NCBI RefSeq assembly: GCF_004337985.1 | Contig: NW_021940933.1 | Coordinates: 26,523 to 90,522 of the forward strand | Length of the DNA stretch: 64,000 bases | From: Pyricularia pennisetigena | Taxonomy: Eukaryota > Ascomycota > Sordariomycetes > Magnaporthales > Pyriculariaceae | Reading direction: 5' to 3' | Shown here: positions 42,611 to 54,762 of the stretch, piece by piece | Position numbering within the stretch: position 1 is the first letter of the stretch | Layout: the number at the start of each line of letters is the position of its first letter | The notes under the pieces: generated by a model | What the model was told of the DNA's origin: nothing | The model's database searches: none | The model's input: only the letters and a program-made list of their open reading frames with translations | Position numbers and translations under genes: made by a program

Positions 42611-43239
42611 ACTAGACTAGGATAGGGCGCCGTTGCGTGGTTGGACACGCGAGATTCCCGATACCATGCACTTTCATGGTTAGATGTTGGGGAGTTTATG
42701 TGGTTGATAAGCCAAACGGCCCTAGGCAAGTCAGAGGCCAAGCCAGGCTGGATTTTGTGACAGTTCTTGTTGTATTGTAGCATCAGTGTCGTTAGACTAT
42801 ATAGCTTCAATGCACTTTGGACGTTGATAACGATCGAGGAGCTGAGGCCCCTGGCGGTGGTGGTCCACTTAGCTGCCGGGGGTATATTACTGTACCGTAC
42901 TGTAGATATCTGTGAGGATCAGGCCCCCAAACCTACCCTCAGAATCACGACTCGGCTCCAGGCCGAGCCAGGGATCGGACAAAGGGTCCACTAACTCCAG
43001 ATTTAAACGCGTCTCTCCAGCGCGTCGTTGATTGTAATTTCTCTCTTCTCTTCAGTTTAGAATTTTCGTTAATAGCGCCTAATACACTGAGGTTCTCCAA
43101 TGTATGCCTGGCCATGACACTTTTTTCTTTTTTATGATTTTATTTTTCGTTTATTTATTTCTTTTCTACTTTTTCCTATTTATGTTTTACGCTTTGTATT
43201 TTTATATTCATCTCCACTCCATCACCTTGAGAAAAAAAA
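42611..43239. other. Intergenic DNA, no gene recognised
   Basis: GC-normal at first and then pyrimidine-rich (43105-43200). No gene or RNA supported. The T-rich end may be part of the degraded LINE UTR next to it. Confidence 0.45.
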
Positions 43240-43288
43240 CGTAGCAAAGTAGCTTAGAATATAAATAAACGCGAATCAAAACCCTAAG
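43240..43288 (+). mobile_element. Relic of the telomeric LINE 3' end with CCCTAA
   Basis: Reads GTAGCAAAGTAGCTTAGAA, then CGCGAATCAAAACCCTAA. It is the reverse-complement counterpart of 27071-27120 (TTAGGGTTTTAATTCGCG ... TCTAAGCTAATTTGCTAG) with several differences. It lies opposite in orientation to the full element. Confidence 0.65.
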
Positions 43289-43801
43289 TTCCACCGGGGC
43301 ATGCCTGTCGCAGGCGTGTTGGCGATGGCTCGTTCTGGCTGTCACGGAGCAAGGTATTTCGGTTTACTCACAAAGGGTCGCAGAGTCGCAGATTGCCATG
43401 ATAAAGAATAGAAGCGCATGTCTGTAGCAAGATGACGCCGACAAGGGTCTTGACCGGGCAACGCTTTTCTGTAGTTCGGCATCCCTGGCATCTTGACGCA
43501 CCAAGCCAACAGCATCGCCTTTCATTCCAATCAAGCCGCAGCCTGTGTATCATGTCTTGCAGACGGCGGAGTGGGTGATATAATCGCCGGTGCTGCTTTG
43601 AAGTCCAGTGAAGCCACAGGTATAGGGCAAGCTCTGCCTCCTTAAGGTGCAATAATGCGGCCAAGCTAGGCAAGGTGCTGCTTGAGAGTGATGGAAGGGT
43701 GGCTGTACATGCTTTGAAACTTCGGAGATTTCACTGGCCCCGAAACTACCCCACCCACCCAGCGGGGCTTGGGTGAAATTGGCTTGGCACCCAAATCGCA
43801 C
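43289..43801. other. No gene recognised
   Basis: Normal GC. Two minus-strand open frames (43834-43550 and 43673-43368) have no domain, and the longer runs into the foldback element's end, so I do not call them. Confidence 0.45.
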
Positions 43802-43803
43802 TA

Positions 43804-45055
43804 CTTGGAGGCTGTCCGTTGTGGGCCCCCTCAAAGAGGGGTTACAAAACCTTGATTTTTGACAAAACCGTGGGCCATTATCGCGATTGGAAAACTAAGC
43901 CCAAACGTACCTAAGTAACAAATAATTTAATTTTACAATTCGGTCTTAGGTATTTTTACAATGGTAAAAAAATTATAAAAATTAAATATATATTACTTAT
44001 ATAATATAAATTTTTCCCGTATAAAATATATATTATTTAAATTTAAAATTAATATATAAAATAAAAAAGTACTTGTTTGTACATTTTTTCAAACCCCGGT
44101 TATAAATTTAAATAAAATATATAAATTAAATTTAAAAATATTTTTAAAACCGATATTGTAAAAATTTTATTATTTTTTAGTTTTATTTCTTATAAAATTT
44201 TAATTGGTTAAATTATTTATAAAAAGGTAATTTACTATACAAAATAATAAAAAATTAAATATTTTATTAAATAATTAGTTTTATGAATTTAAATAAAATA
44301 ATTATAAAGAAATTGGTTAAAATAATTTTTTAATTAAGTTAAAGTATATAAAACTGCATTTTTTAATATTAAAAAATATATAAAATAAAAGTAAAATTTA
44401 AATATTTTAATATTTTCCCCTTATAAAAAAAAATATTAAAATAAAAAAAATTTCAAAATAAATTTATATGGTGCATTTAATAAAGTATTTAATTTTTGTT
44501 TTTATTTTATATATTTTACTATAATTAATAAATTATTCAAACCAATTTTTATGTATTTATTTTATTTAAATTAATAAAATTAATTATTTAATAAAATATT
44601 TAATTTTTTATTATTTTATATGGTAAATTGCATTTTTATAAATAATTTAACCAATTGGAATTTTATAAAAATAAAAACCTGAAAATAGTAAAACTTTTGT
44701 AAAATCGGTTTTAAATATATCTTTTAATTTAAATTATATATTTTATTTAAATTTATAACCAGGATTTGAAAAAATATATAAACAAGTACCTTTTTTATTT
44801 TATATATTAATTATACTATAATTTTATTATCGAAAATAATATTTTAAATTTGCAAATAATATTTGGATTTTAAAAATTTTAAAAATATTTTACTTTTGTT
44901 AATTTTATTAAAATTGGATTAATAACGTGGATTTTATTTTCGCTAAGGTACATTCGGGCTTAGTTTTCCAACAGCGATAATGGCCCACGGTTTTGTCACA
45001 AATCACGGTTTTGTAACCCCCTCTTTGAGGGGGCCCACAACGGACAGCCTCCAAG
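43804..45055. mobile_element. 1252-bp palindromic foldback DNA element with TA duplications
   Basis: Starts CTTGGAGGCTGTCCGTTG and ends with its inverse, flanked by TA at 43802-43803 and 45056-45057. The inverted match continues inward through GTGGGCCCCCTC, GGTTACAAAACC and GTGGGCCATTATCGC, and further through the AT-rich core (for example TATAAATTTAAATAAAATAT and TTAATTGGTTAAATTATT in both arms). Nearly the whole element is therefore two arms of about 600 bp meeting near 44430. The core is extremely AT-rich, probably through RIP. TA duplications point to Tc1/mariner-type mobilisation. No coding. Confidence 0.85.
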
Positions 45056-45057
45056 TA

Positions 45058-45863
45058 AATGCTGGTTTGTTCATACACGCGCTTTAGCAAACCTGGAATC
45101 CCGCGCCTTAGGATCGCGGCCATGAGACCGGCTATCGCTGTGAAGATTCCGTTGGGTTGCAAGCACTGCCATTTTCCCAATAAATCTTTGCCGGTTATGT
45201 ACCCAGTCAAGAGACTGTGCCTCTCCGTTGCAATCCGGGCATGTATTTAAATTCATCTCACCAGTTATTTAGTTGTGATTCAAGCGCAGTAGACGTGAGC
45301 CCAAGTTTTTTAACATTACGAACACTGAAAGGCAGTCACCGCTGTTTCCTTGAGCGTCACCAGAGGGCTTGGCTTGCGATGGGCCAGCACTAAAGCGTCG
45401 CTTCCGTAGTGGATGCTGCGCGGCTAAAATCGGCCCGGGAAAGGGCACAAACCCGAGCCCGCCGACTGACTTGACTGACTCCATGCTGGAATCCACTTAG
45501 TCATGTACCATCGCAAATATGCCTGAAATCGGACGCGCGGGTTATCTTTCGACCCCGAGACACACAAAATTCCAAAATAAATGTGGATTATCTACTTCCA
45601 GTGGGGTTGTCACTGTGGCTTGAACCGTAGTACCCATGATATGATGCATTATGACGCTGCTAACTGCCAGCAAAGATGAGGTATCGGGGTGCTCATTATA
45701 CCCGAACTAGACGGCCTCTCCTTCTTATTGCAAATATATATTCATCGACAGCTTGTCATCTAGAATGGCTCTTCATCCAGCCAGATAAACATTCAACTCT
45801 TGTCAGCCTATACCTATAGTTACACTAGAAGTCAACACGCATTTTTCGTTTCACATCACACTC
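45058..45863. other. Promoter-side intergenic DNA of the P450 gene
   Basis: No gene recognised. The last 100 bases are the 5' flank of the P450 start codon. Confidence 0.45.
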
Positions 45864-47801
45864 ATGGATACCAAACCGATCGCGGCCAACATTTCCCATG
45901 GCGGCGGGATCCTCCAGGGTCTCGCCACCGGGACATCCGCATGGTATGCCTCTTACGTCGTCACCGCCATGCTTTTGGCCTTTTTCGCGTTCAGTTCCAA
46001 AGACAAGTATCCGGAGTTGCCTTGGCTGAACCAGAAGGCGCCTACCGAATTGACGTCGTCGAAACGTCGGGCCGAATTCATCGCCAAGCCTATAGAGCAC
46101 CTGCACAAGGGTTCGACGCAATTCAAAGACACGCCGTACAAACTCAACACCGAGAACGGCCCCGTTCTCGTTCTGCCACCCAAATACGTGAACGAGTTGA
46201 AAAGTGATCGAAACCTCGACTTCAAAAGCATCGCTTCGGAGGTGAGATTCAAAACATCTTTTCTCATCATGAACAAACTGTGCCCAAACCGGGTTTATCA
46301 CCCATGCCTCGACCTTGGCTAACTGCCCAATATAGAACACCCATGCCTATCTTCCGGGCTTTGAACCGCTCAACTCGCCACCTACCTTGCCCCAGATCAT
46401 CAACAAACACCTGACCAAGGCCCTATGTGCGTTTATCCGATCCTGTCTTGCTGCATGAGCAAGCGTCAGCTGACATGTAGTTTTTAGTGTCCCTGACACA
46501 GCCGATATCCCTGGAGACAACCAACGCTTTGAAGGATGTCTTCAAGGAGTCAAAAGGTGGATATACTGCAAAGCCCCCATAGAAATGGCAACTCGAGTCA
46601 CTAACAGCATAAATACACAGAATGGACTACCATTACCCCCAGTCAGATTGGGCTTGTCGTTTCTCGAATGTCATCCCGTATCTTTATGGGCAAGGAGCTC
46701 TGCAATGACAAAGAATGGATCGAAACCTCCTCTGACTACGTTTTTACACTGTTTCGACACCAGTTGGAAATTGCGGAATGGCCGCGCCGCCTGCGTCCGT
46801 TGGCAAACTGGCTGTCGCCTCAAGGCGCTGTTGTTCGCCAGAAGCTCCAGCGGTGCAGAGACGTGTTACAGCCTCATTTGGAGAAACGCCAGGCCGTGAT
46901 CGACCAGGCGCTTGCCCGCGGCGAGAAAAGTCCTTACAACGACGCGATTGAATGGTTTGCCGATACGATTGGAAAGAATTATGACGCGGCTTCGGCACAA
47001 ATCGGTTTATCGCTTGTGGCCATTCATACTACCGCTGACCTGCTGACCCAAACGATGTACGACCTTGCGAAGAACCCCGAATTAATTCCTGCCCTGCGTC
47101 AGGAGGTTATCGATGTCCTAAGCACGAACGGTCTTACAAAGCTGTCCTTCCAAAAACTGGTTTTAGTGGACGGCTCTCTTAAGGAAAGCCAAAGGTTAAG
47201 GCCTATTTTCACCAGTAAGTTGGAGATAATATCCGTACACCTCTACAAACCTTGAAATCGATCGACGTGATTGCGACGGTTTCAACGTATACCGTTTATC
47301 AGGATATGTTATTATTATCTGAACACAGAAAGAAAATCTAACCGGAACTTCGTCACAGCATTCTTTATCAGGAAGGCCCTTCAGGACGTTGTACTCAGCG
47401 ACGGCTTCGTCGTTAAAAAAGGCACATCTCTTGCCATGAACGGCACCAACGTCATGATGAACGAAGAAATTTACCCGGAACCGCACAAATATAACCCTTA
47501 CCGTTACGTCAAAATGCGCCAAACGTTTGGTGAAGAAAACAAAGCGCATTTGGTTAGCACCAGTCCCGAACATTTCGGGTTCGGCCACGGAATCCGCGCA
47601 TGCCCGGGTCGTTTTTTTGCTGCCAATGAGCTCAAAATCGCGATGGCGCACATCCTGCTCAAATACGATTGGAAGCTTGCAGATGGTGCCGAGGATTTGA
47701 AGCCCAGGGCCGTTGGGATTAACTACCTTCACAACCCCGCCATCAAATTGATGGTGAGGAGGAGGAAGGAGGAGCTGGATTTGGATTCGCTCGAGTTTTG
47801 A
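45864..47801 (+). CDS. Cytochrome P450 monooxygenase (kaurene-oxidase-like group)
   Basis: Exons 45864-46241, 46336-46426, 46488-46556, 46621-47214, then 47372-47801. The first three introns are clean (GT-AG, branch-like GCTAAC, GCTGAC and CACTAAC) and keep frame. An N-terminal membrane anchor lies near residues 24-42 (WYASYVVTAMLLAFFAFS). The I-helix region reads SLVAIHTTADLLTQT, the K-helix ExxR is KESQRLRP, and the haem loop is FGFGHGIRACPGRFFA with the axial Cys. The layout resembles ascomycete P450s of terpene clusters, but no terpene synthase is in the window. Between 47215 and 47371 a short exon ending TTG CGA CG (47271-47278) is needed to give LRRKALQDVVLSDG, but no AG acceptor precedes it; the base pair at that spot is GT. 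The gene may have a non-consensus site or a splice-site mutation. Confidence 0.85.
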
Positions 47802-48296
47802 AGCACGGGGAGGGTTTGAAGGCAGGATTAAAGGACTTGCTGAATCACGCGTTGTTAGCCGTGCCCTGGCCCTTGAGTGAAGGTGGTGGAGGTTGATGCT
47901 TCCGGCAAAAAGAATGTTAAACTGTCGTTTTCGTTGTACGCAACTAGATTTCGTTTGTTATCATTCTCCGACATTTGTCGTTTTATTGAAATGATTTCTT
48001 TGGTACCAAATAATTTCAATCACGTGGCAATCGGCCGTATTAGCTGTATCTCACCCTCAGCAGATATCTTGCCTGCAATAAGAATGAAACACATACCGGA
48101 TACTCCAGTTGCTGGGTCAAGTTCCCATGGCAGGTATTTCTCACTGTTCTACAATAGTCACAGGAGCTGCCACGCACAGAGCTGAGGACGTAATTTTCAG
48201 GTGCTTGGGGTTTCCAAAAGACCCCTCGCGAAGACTTTACCGTGGAAATCCAGTTTTAATGGAACGCGCGCACCGAAAGATACCTATTTAGTAAAA
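47802..48296. other. Intergenic, no gene recognised
   Basis: 3' flank of the P450 gene and 5' flank of the small membrane protein gene. Nothing else seen. Confidence 0.5.
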
Positions 48297-48966
48297 ATGG
48301 ACTTCCTCAATTTGGACCTTGCGTCCGCATTAAAAACCTCCAAAATTATGCTAAACTTTGCGCGCAAAATTTCGAATAACGCAACCCAAAAGGCCGAGGA
48401 AATTGTTCCCGAAATGGTAAAACAGGTTTGCAAAATGGTAAGGGAAATAACCGCTGCTGTTGAAAAAATGGGCGAAAAAGCCGGAAAAACAATTTTCGAT
48501 ACCGCAACCCAGGCAACCGCAACCTTTGGTAAAACAATTGCAATTATCGCAGGGGCAATTGGGGCTATTATAATTGCTGCCCCGGGTTTAATTGCGATTC
48601 CAGCATTAGGTATTTTCGGTTTTAATGTTTCCGGGCCTGTTGCAGGTAAATAAACAAAGTTTTCGCAATTCGAACGTTTTAAAGAAAAATTCAAAAATAA
48701 AAAACATCCAAAAATTTATTAGATGTTACCAATTTTTATTTTTTATTTTGCTGGGACACAGGAGGGATTGTAGCCGTTGCGCGAAATACTATAGGCGGGC
48801 TATGGGAGGTTACGGAGTTGCGCCTGTGTTCGGAGCAGGCCAGGCCGGAGGAGGAGTTATGGCGGGATCGGCTGGGAGGGTTCTGTGGATGAAATCGACA
48901 GCGAAGGGCGCAGCGTTATCAAGTCCAGCGAAGATCGTTCCGTTCTTGCGACGCCAAATGGGCTGA
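48297..48966 (+). CDS. IFI6/IFI27-like small membrane protein
   Basis: Exon 1 from ATG 48297 encodes an amphipathic helical N terminus and a glycine/alanine/isoleucine-rich hydrophobic segment (AIIAGAIGAIIIAAPGLIAI, then GIFGFNVSGPVAG), the hallmark of the interferon-inducible 6-16 family found also in fungi. A donor GTAAAT at 48646 and acceptor ACACAG at 48761 probably join it to exon 2. The family-like block AMGGYGVAPVFGAGQAGGGV occurs before 48966, but in a frame that the simple junction does not reach, so the C terminus is unresolved or shifted. Codons of exon 1 are rich in A/T, perhaps light RIP from the desert that follows. Function in fungi unknown. Confidence 0.6.
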
Positions 48967-49309
48967 TAAGTTTCGAAATGAAAAGATCCGGAATGTAAAA
49001 TAATTTCCCATATATAATTATTAAAGGTGCGTGCGATTATGGGGATAATTACAAAACCAAAATATGGTAACCATATGCAGCAGCAACCGCCGCGGCGTAT
49101 ACGAAGGCGTTTTTGCACCATTGGGCTTTTTTTTAACAAACAGGTTAATAAAATATATAATAAAGTATAACGTTTTTCCATTCCTCGGTCCTTTATATAT
49201 ATTGGCTTTTATTTTAATCGGTTTTAATTATAAAAATTTATATTATTTATTCAAATTCGCTATATATTAATTTTTATTATTTGCAGGCCCCCTAAAAATT
49301 ATAAAAACC
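48967..49309. other. AT-rich flank, no gene recognised
   Basis: Start of the RIP desert. It may hold the decayed N-terminal domain of the NLR that follows, but nothing is readable. Confidence 0.4.
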
Positions 49310-50880
49310 GGCCCGTAATATTTCCAATTGTATAAAAACCGCAATTTCGTCGGGCGAACCGAATTTATTAACGATTTTATTGGCAAACAATTTTTCGGTA
49401 ATAATTATATTTATTAACGTATCGTATTATTTGGATTCGGCGGCGTCGGTAAAACGCAATTGGCGTTCGAAATAATTTTTTAAGTTAAAAATAATATACC
49501 AAAATGGTCCGTTTTTTGGATATAAATTTTTAACATGGCAAATTTCGAAAAATCGTGCAGGGAAATAACCGAATTGCTATTTCCAAATTGGGTGGAATAG
49601 GACAATACGAAAAAATTGGTTAAAAAATATTTTAATTTTGTCGCGGCCGGCCGTTAGTTTTTCGTCGTCGATAATATTAATAATAAAATTTTATTAGGCC
49701 GTGGGAAGGAGGGTATATATAATTTTATCCCTCGTTTGGATAAAGGAAAAATTTTATTTGTTATTCAATATCGGCGCATTACATACCAATTTGCCTAAAA
49801 CGAAATAATTAATTTTAAATAAATAAACCAGGACAAAACCAAAAAATTGCTAAACAATTCCTTTATTATAAAACCTCCGGAAAATGCGAAGCAAATTATA
49901 TTCGAATTTTTGGAATTTTTAATATATTTATTTTTGGTTATTATTTAGGCGATATTATATATAAGCGTAATAATAACGTCGGTATTTTAATATATCTATT
50001 TTTTAAAAAATATATTAGGCGATATAACGAAATTGTTGGAAATAAAATGGGAAAACGATAATAGGGACCCCAAACAAACGTATATTATAATAAAACTTTG
50101 GGCGGTATTATTTAAACAAATTCGGAAAAATCTGGGTATTACCAAATTATTTAATTTTATAATATATATTTAATTTAAAACAATACCGCCGTTAATATTA
50201 TTATTAATTGGGTTAAAATTGGAGCAAAATATAACGTTTGAAATTTTTTGTGGTTATTTATTTTTAACCAAATAGGGGAATAATATTACGTATAATATAT
50301 ATCGTTTGGTATATTTCGTTTTACAAATATAGGTAAAAAGGTAAAAAAATACCAGGGAATAAAGGTAAAATGTGCTGGTTTATTTTTAAAATATTTTTTT
50401 AATAAATAAATGGGAAAAACGTAAAAAATGGCGACAAATTTTACCCCATATATTAAAAGCGATCCAATTTGACGGAAAAAATAAAAACAATTGGTATAAA
50501 AAAAGTAATTTAAATTATTGGGCTGGCAAATATTTAACGGCTGACGGTTAAATAAAAAAGGCCGTCAAATTTTTGAAATACGTGGTAAAAATTCGAAAAA
50601 CGATATTGACGGAAAATTACCCGGATCGATTAATATCGCAACATGCATTTATTAAAATATATCGAATTAAAGTTAAATAAAAAAGGCCGTTACATTTTTG
50701 AAATACGTGGTAAAAATTTAGGAAACGACGTTAACGGAGAATTACCCGGATCGATTAATATCGCAATACAAATTTGCTAAAATATATCGAGGAATACGGC
50801 GAACAAAAAAAAATGGTTCCGGATACAAACGATTTTTTGGTTAGTAAAAAAACCAGGTTTAAATTTTAGAAAATAATAAA
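49310..50880 (+). pseudogene. RIP-killed NB-ARC/TPR (NLR-type) gene
   Basis: Translation with stops shows the fungal NLR order. It starts RNFVGRTEFINDF; the P-loop is GFGGVGKTQLA at 49432-49461; PKWSVFWI and FEKSCREITELLF follow; Walker-B-like FFVVDNINN comes after a TAG where Trp is usual. A winged-helix block (KTIPPLILLLIG) lies near 50190. Two TPR repeats of the kinesin-light-chain type, 126 bp apart (AVKFLKYVVKIRKTILTENY and the next copy), lie near 50570-50780. Stops fall at Gln, Trp and Arg positions as RIP predicts. Live family members act in non-self recognition and programmed cell death in fungi. Confidence 0.85.
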
Positions 50881-51183
50881 AAAAGTTTGAAAATTTTTAA
50901 TTTATTTGCACGGATTCCAAACTAATAATTTTTTAGTAATACCGTTCCGTATTTTTATTAAACGGGTAATTATTACGACTAAAATATTGGATCGGAATTA
51001 AATAGGTTAGGTGGGCACGAACAGGACCTAAAATTATATAAGGATAATATTACGTAATATCGCGTGATTTCCAGGAATTGATTTAGGGTAATCCTTCGAG
51101 CTTAGGACAAACGCCAAGAATAATAATTTCAAGTAATTTGTAGAAATTAAGGGAGATTATATTTGGACCAACAAATTAAATTA
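50881..51183. other. AT-rich DNA between NLR relic and Fot1-like element
   Basis: Nothing recognisable. Ends with the TA duplication at 51182-51183. Confidence 0.5.
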
Positions 51184-52241
51184 GAGCACCCCTTAACCGC
51201 CACCCCCCTGCAACCGCCACCGCTAATATAATATACGAAATAATATAACCTCGGTAAATATTCGTTTATATTTTTATTACATTTTGTCCAACTAAATTTA
51301 TATTTTGTATTTAATTTTTTATATTAGCGATAAAAAAATATACCGAAAAAAAATCGAACGAATTATCGATACGGTCGAAACCGGTTTATTTATTAAATAA
51401 ATTTCGATTTAATAAAATATATTAAAAAATATTTTACGCGGCCGTATTTACGGCGCCCAATTTCGCAAACGAACCTGGAAATTTATTTAATAATTTTCAA
51501 TTATTTAAAAAACGTGCCTGGTTATTTGGGTATTTATATAAACCGAATTGGGATTTCCACCGACCCACGAAAAAATTCGAAAATTAACGAACCGTATATT
51601 TATTATTAGGAAAAATACCCAATTTTAAAAAAACGTTGGATTGACGGTTTTTTTACGCCGGTATATCTTTAAATGAATATAAAAATTTTAACGGATCGAT
51701 ATTATTTATATTAATAAAATAATTATTGAAAAAATTAGGGGATAATGGCCAAAATTAAATTTTCCCGAAATCCAATTTATTAACCCCGAAAATCGATGGA
51801 ATATGGACAAAGCCGGAATTGTAAAAAATTAAAAATTAAACGGTTTTATTTTGGGATCCCGGTATATAAAAATATTATTTAAAAAAAACCGGGAAACCGT
51901 GGTTGAATTATTTTTATTAAATGCATTTTAATTACGGGCTAAAATTTACCTCCATTTATTATTTTTAAAAAAAAATCGGTGCAATAATAATAATTTTTAA
52001 CAAATATTATTTATTATTTTGGGTGGAAATTTACCGTTACGGAAAATGGTTGGACTAATAATTTTATTATTTTGGAATGGTTGCAAACCGCTTTTTTACC
52101 TGGTATTATTCCGGAGAACCCCGAAGCGGTTAAATTATTAATTTTCGACGGCTATAAATTATATATAATATTAGAATTTATAATTTAATATTTTTTTAAT
52201 AACGTATATATAATTTGCCTCCCGCTCTACGCATTTTACGT

Positions 52242-52497
52242 TGTTGGAATAATAATTACTATTATCGCATTTGGGCGTAGGAATGCACGCTAATTAGCAT
52301 ATATTACGTGCGATCCGAATTTTTAATTTCTCAGGCATTTACAATTCCGCACCACCCTTTTATTTCCTCCTGTAACCAGATTGCAATTTTTTACTCGTTT
52401 TTATACGATAAAGAAGACAGATAATTAAACATAGCGAATCGCATTAATTGTATTATTTTAACCCCGAGTCCCTACGCGTAGACGAGGTTTATAAATA
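52242..52497. mobile_element. Solo copia-type LTR with 5-bp TACGT target duplication
   Basis: 256 bp starting TGTTGGAATAATA and flanked by TACGT at 52237-52241 and 52498-52502. It interrupts the transposase exactly within the HVLQPLD block. A second copy starts at 62470. The expected final CA now reads TA, consistent with RIP. Confidence 0.8.
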
Positions 52498-53234
52498 TAC
52501 GTTTTACAACCATTTGATTTGTCGGTTTTTTCGGTGTTTAAAGAAACGTATCGACGTTGGATCTTACGTTCAACCGAATTTAACAATTTAACGGTTATTG
52601 GAAAACGATTTTTTCTCGAAAGTTATTATTAAGCACGTTTTAAAATATTAACCGAACGAATTATTAAAAACGGTTGGCGGGCAGCAGGTTTATGGCTGGT
52701 TAATATAAATAAACCATTATTAAACCCCCTATTTTTGGAAAATCAAAATTTTGAGTAACAAATCCTAATAACGCCCTGCCCAATACGCGTCCAAATCGTC
52801 TTTTTATTTAAGACCTTGGGGATATATTGCGTTCCATTCAAAATAGTTTTTTAATGGGTTAAAAAATCCCGGAAATTGCGAAAAATATTAAATTACAATT
52901 AGGTTTTTATTTTCGGTTAACCGAAAACGATTCCACGCAACGATTATTATTTTCGAGAATTTAAAAAGGTTGGCATTTTAAAAATTCATAATTGGTAATA
53001 ATTTATCGACAAATTAACCAATTGGAATTGCAATTTGCGGTTATAATATGACGGAAAAAATAAAAGGTTAATCCGGATCCAAATATTACGTTCGTTGGGT
53101 TAAAAAAAATATAACGGGTTTAAACCCGAACGGAAATAATTTAAACAAACGTGGAAAGATTTCCTAAAATTTCTAATTCCTCAAATATAAATAATTATAT
53201 TATTGCAGTTGTTTAAATTGTTAATATAACGAGA

Positions 53235-53432
53235 TGTTTTGTGGTTTTATTACTTGTATTTAACGTATATTTACGTATACGTACAGCTAGATTTAATGGG
53301 TAGGAAAGCCATATATTGGTATAGGTAATATTATTTAAATTAAAACGCGTATTGGAGTCTTTATCGTATTTTTAACGCTAATTTAGCGTTTGTTATTATA
53401 TAACGACAAAATTTATTTAATTATTTAATGCA
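53235..53432 (-). repeat. Copia element LTR (left)
   Basis: Starts TGTTTTGTGG and ends AATGCA; pairs with 60917-61105 with many transitions and a few gaps near its start. Confidence 0.75.
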
Positions 53433-53969
53433 ATATACCCCCCAGTTAATTTCTAATATTTTATTGGAATTTAATTGTTATATTACCCAAAATACGGCGT
53501 TTTAACGCCGTATTTTAAATGCGTATATGTATTTAAAGAACAAAAAAAAAATAATGCTAAATAGCTGTAACGGTGCAAAACGTATCGCATTTGGATTTTG
53601 CTATTATATTTAAATGCGGGCGGTAAAACTTTTACAATGGCGACGAATCCGTAATATTATACCCCCTATTATATAAATAAAAATAATAAATCGCCGTAAA
53701 ATCGTAATAGGCGTACGTCGTTTATATATCCCGCTAATCTTTTTAATTTGTAAATTTTAATTTTAATTTTAATTTTATATTATATTAACTAAATCGTAAA
53801 TAGTGTTTTATTTTTATCGGCCTGCGCGCGTATTAGCGATATAATTTATATATTTTTATAATAATAACGGTAATAAAAAAAATAGGTTTATTTATTTTCC
53901 TTTTTATAACGCGCCGCGCGGTGCGCGGTACGTTGAATAAACGTTTGTTAATTCCGTCCATATATAATA

Positions 53970-54762
53970 TTACTTTTTACGCCTATTAACGGGAACCGGG
54001 CGGAACGGGTTTCGGCCCGTTTTATTTTGTAAATATTTAATCCCCTGTTTTTTATAATATTTTAACGTATTTGGTAAATTTATTATAAACGTGTTAGTAT
54101 TACCAAGCGTTTGGTTTTGGCGCGGGCGTTGGCCGCCTTCCAAATTAAATTCCGTTTGGTAATATTTTTTGTTTTTAATTTTTTTATATAATATTATTAA
54201 TATTATAAAATAAATTAAAACCGTTTCCGCCGCCATTATTATTTTTTTTATTATTAGCGTTGCAATTGGCGTTACCGACCGGGTTAATCCCGTAATTAAC
54301 GCGTCGTTTAATGTTATTATAAATATTTAATATTTTTTTTGCATATTTAATTTATCAATTGGTTATATAAACCCAATCGAGGAAAAGGAAAAAAAAGGAA
54401 AAAAAACCGAAAGATTGGATAAAAAAAAGGGTAAAAATTTCCCTAAACGTTTTATAAATATTTTTACGTTTCTTTTTATTTTTTAAACGTTTTTAACTTT
54501 TATATATAATATTTAATCGCGTCCATTTTATCCCCGTTATATACGGTTTAACGGATTTATCCCCCGTTAAATTATATATTCCGGGTATGCGAAGGCGTTT
54601 TTGGCCGGAATTGCGACCGGTTATTATACGGATTAACCGGACGCGCGTTCCCGTATTTGCGGGGTACGTTTTCCGTATTGCTAAAATTACCGGGGCGGAT
54701 ATATCTGCCTTTTTTCCCCAATTGGGGGACTTTTTAAACGTACCGCGGGTAAATTGGGCCAT
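53970..54762 (-). other. Unassigned open frames downstream of copia RNase H
   Basis: Two minus-strand frames (54762-54493, 54236-53970) remain open in DNA that is otherwise full of stops. They start MAQFTRGTFKKSPNW and MAAETVLIYFIIL. The second has a hydrophobic start then basic residues. They are not copia Gag or Pol that I recognise. They could be an extra 3' ORF or another decayed insertion. Confidence 0.3.
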
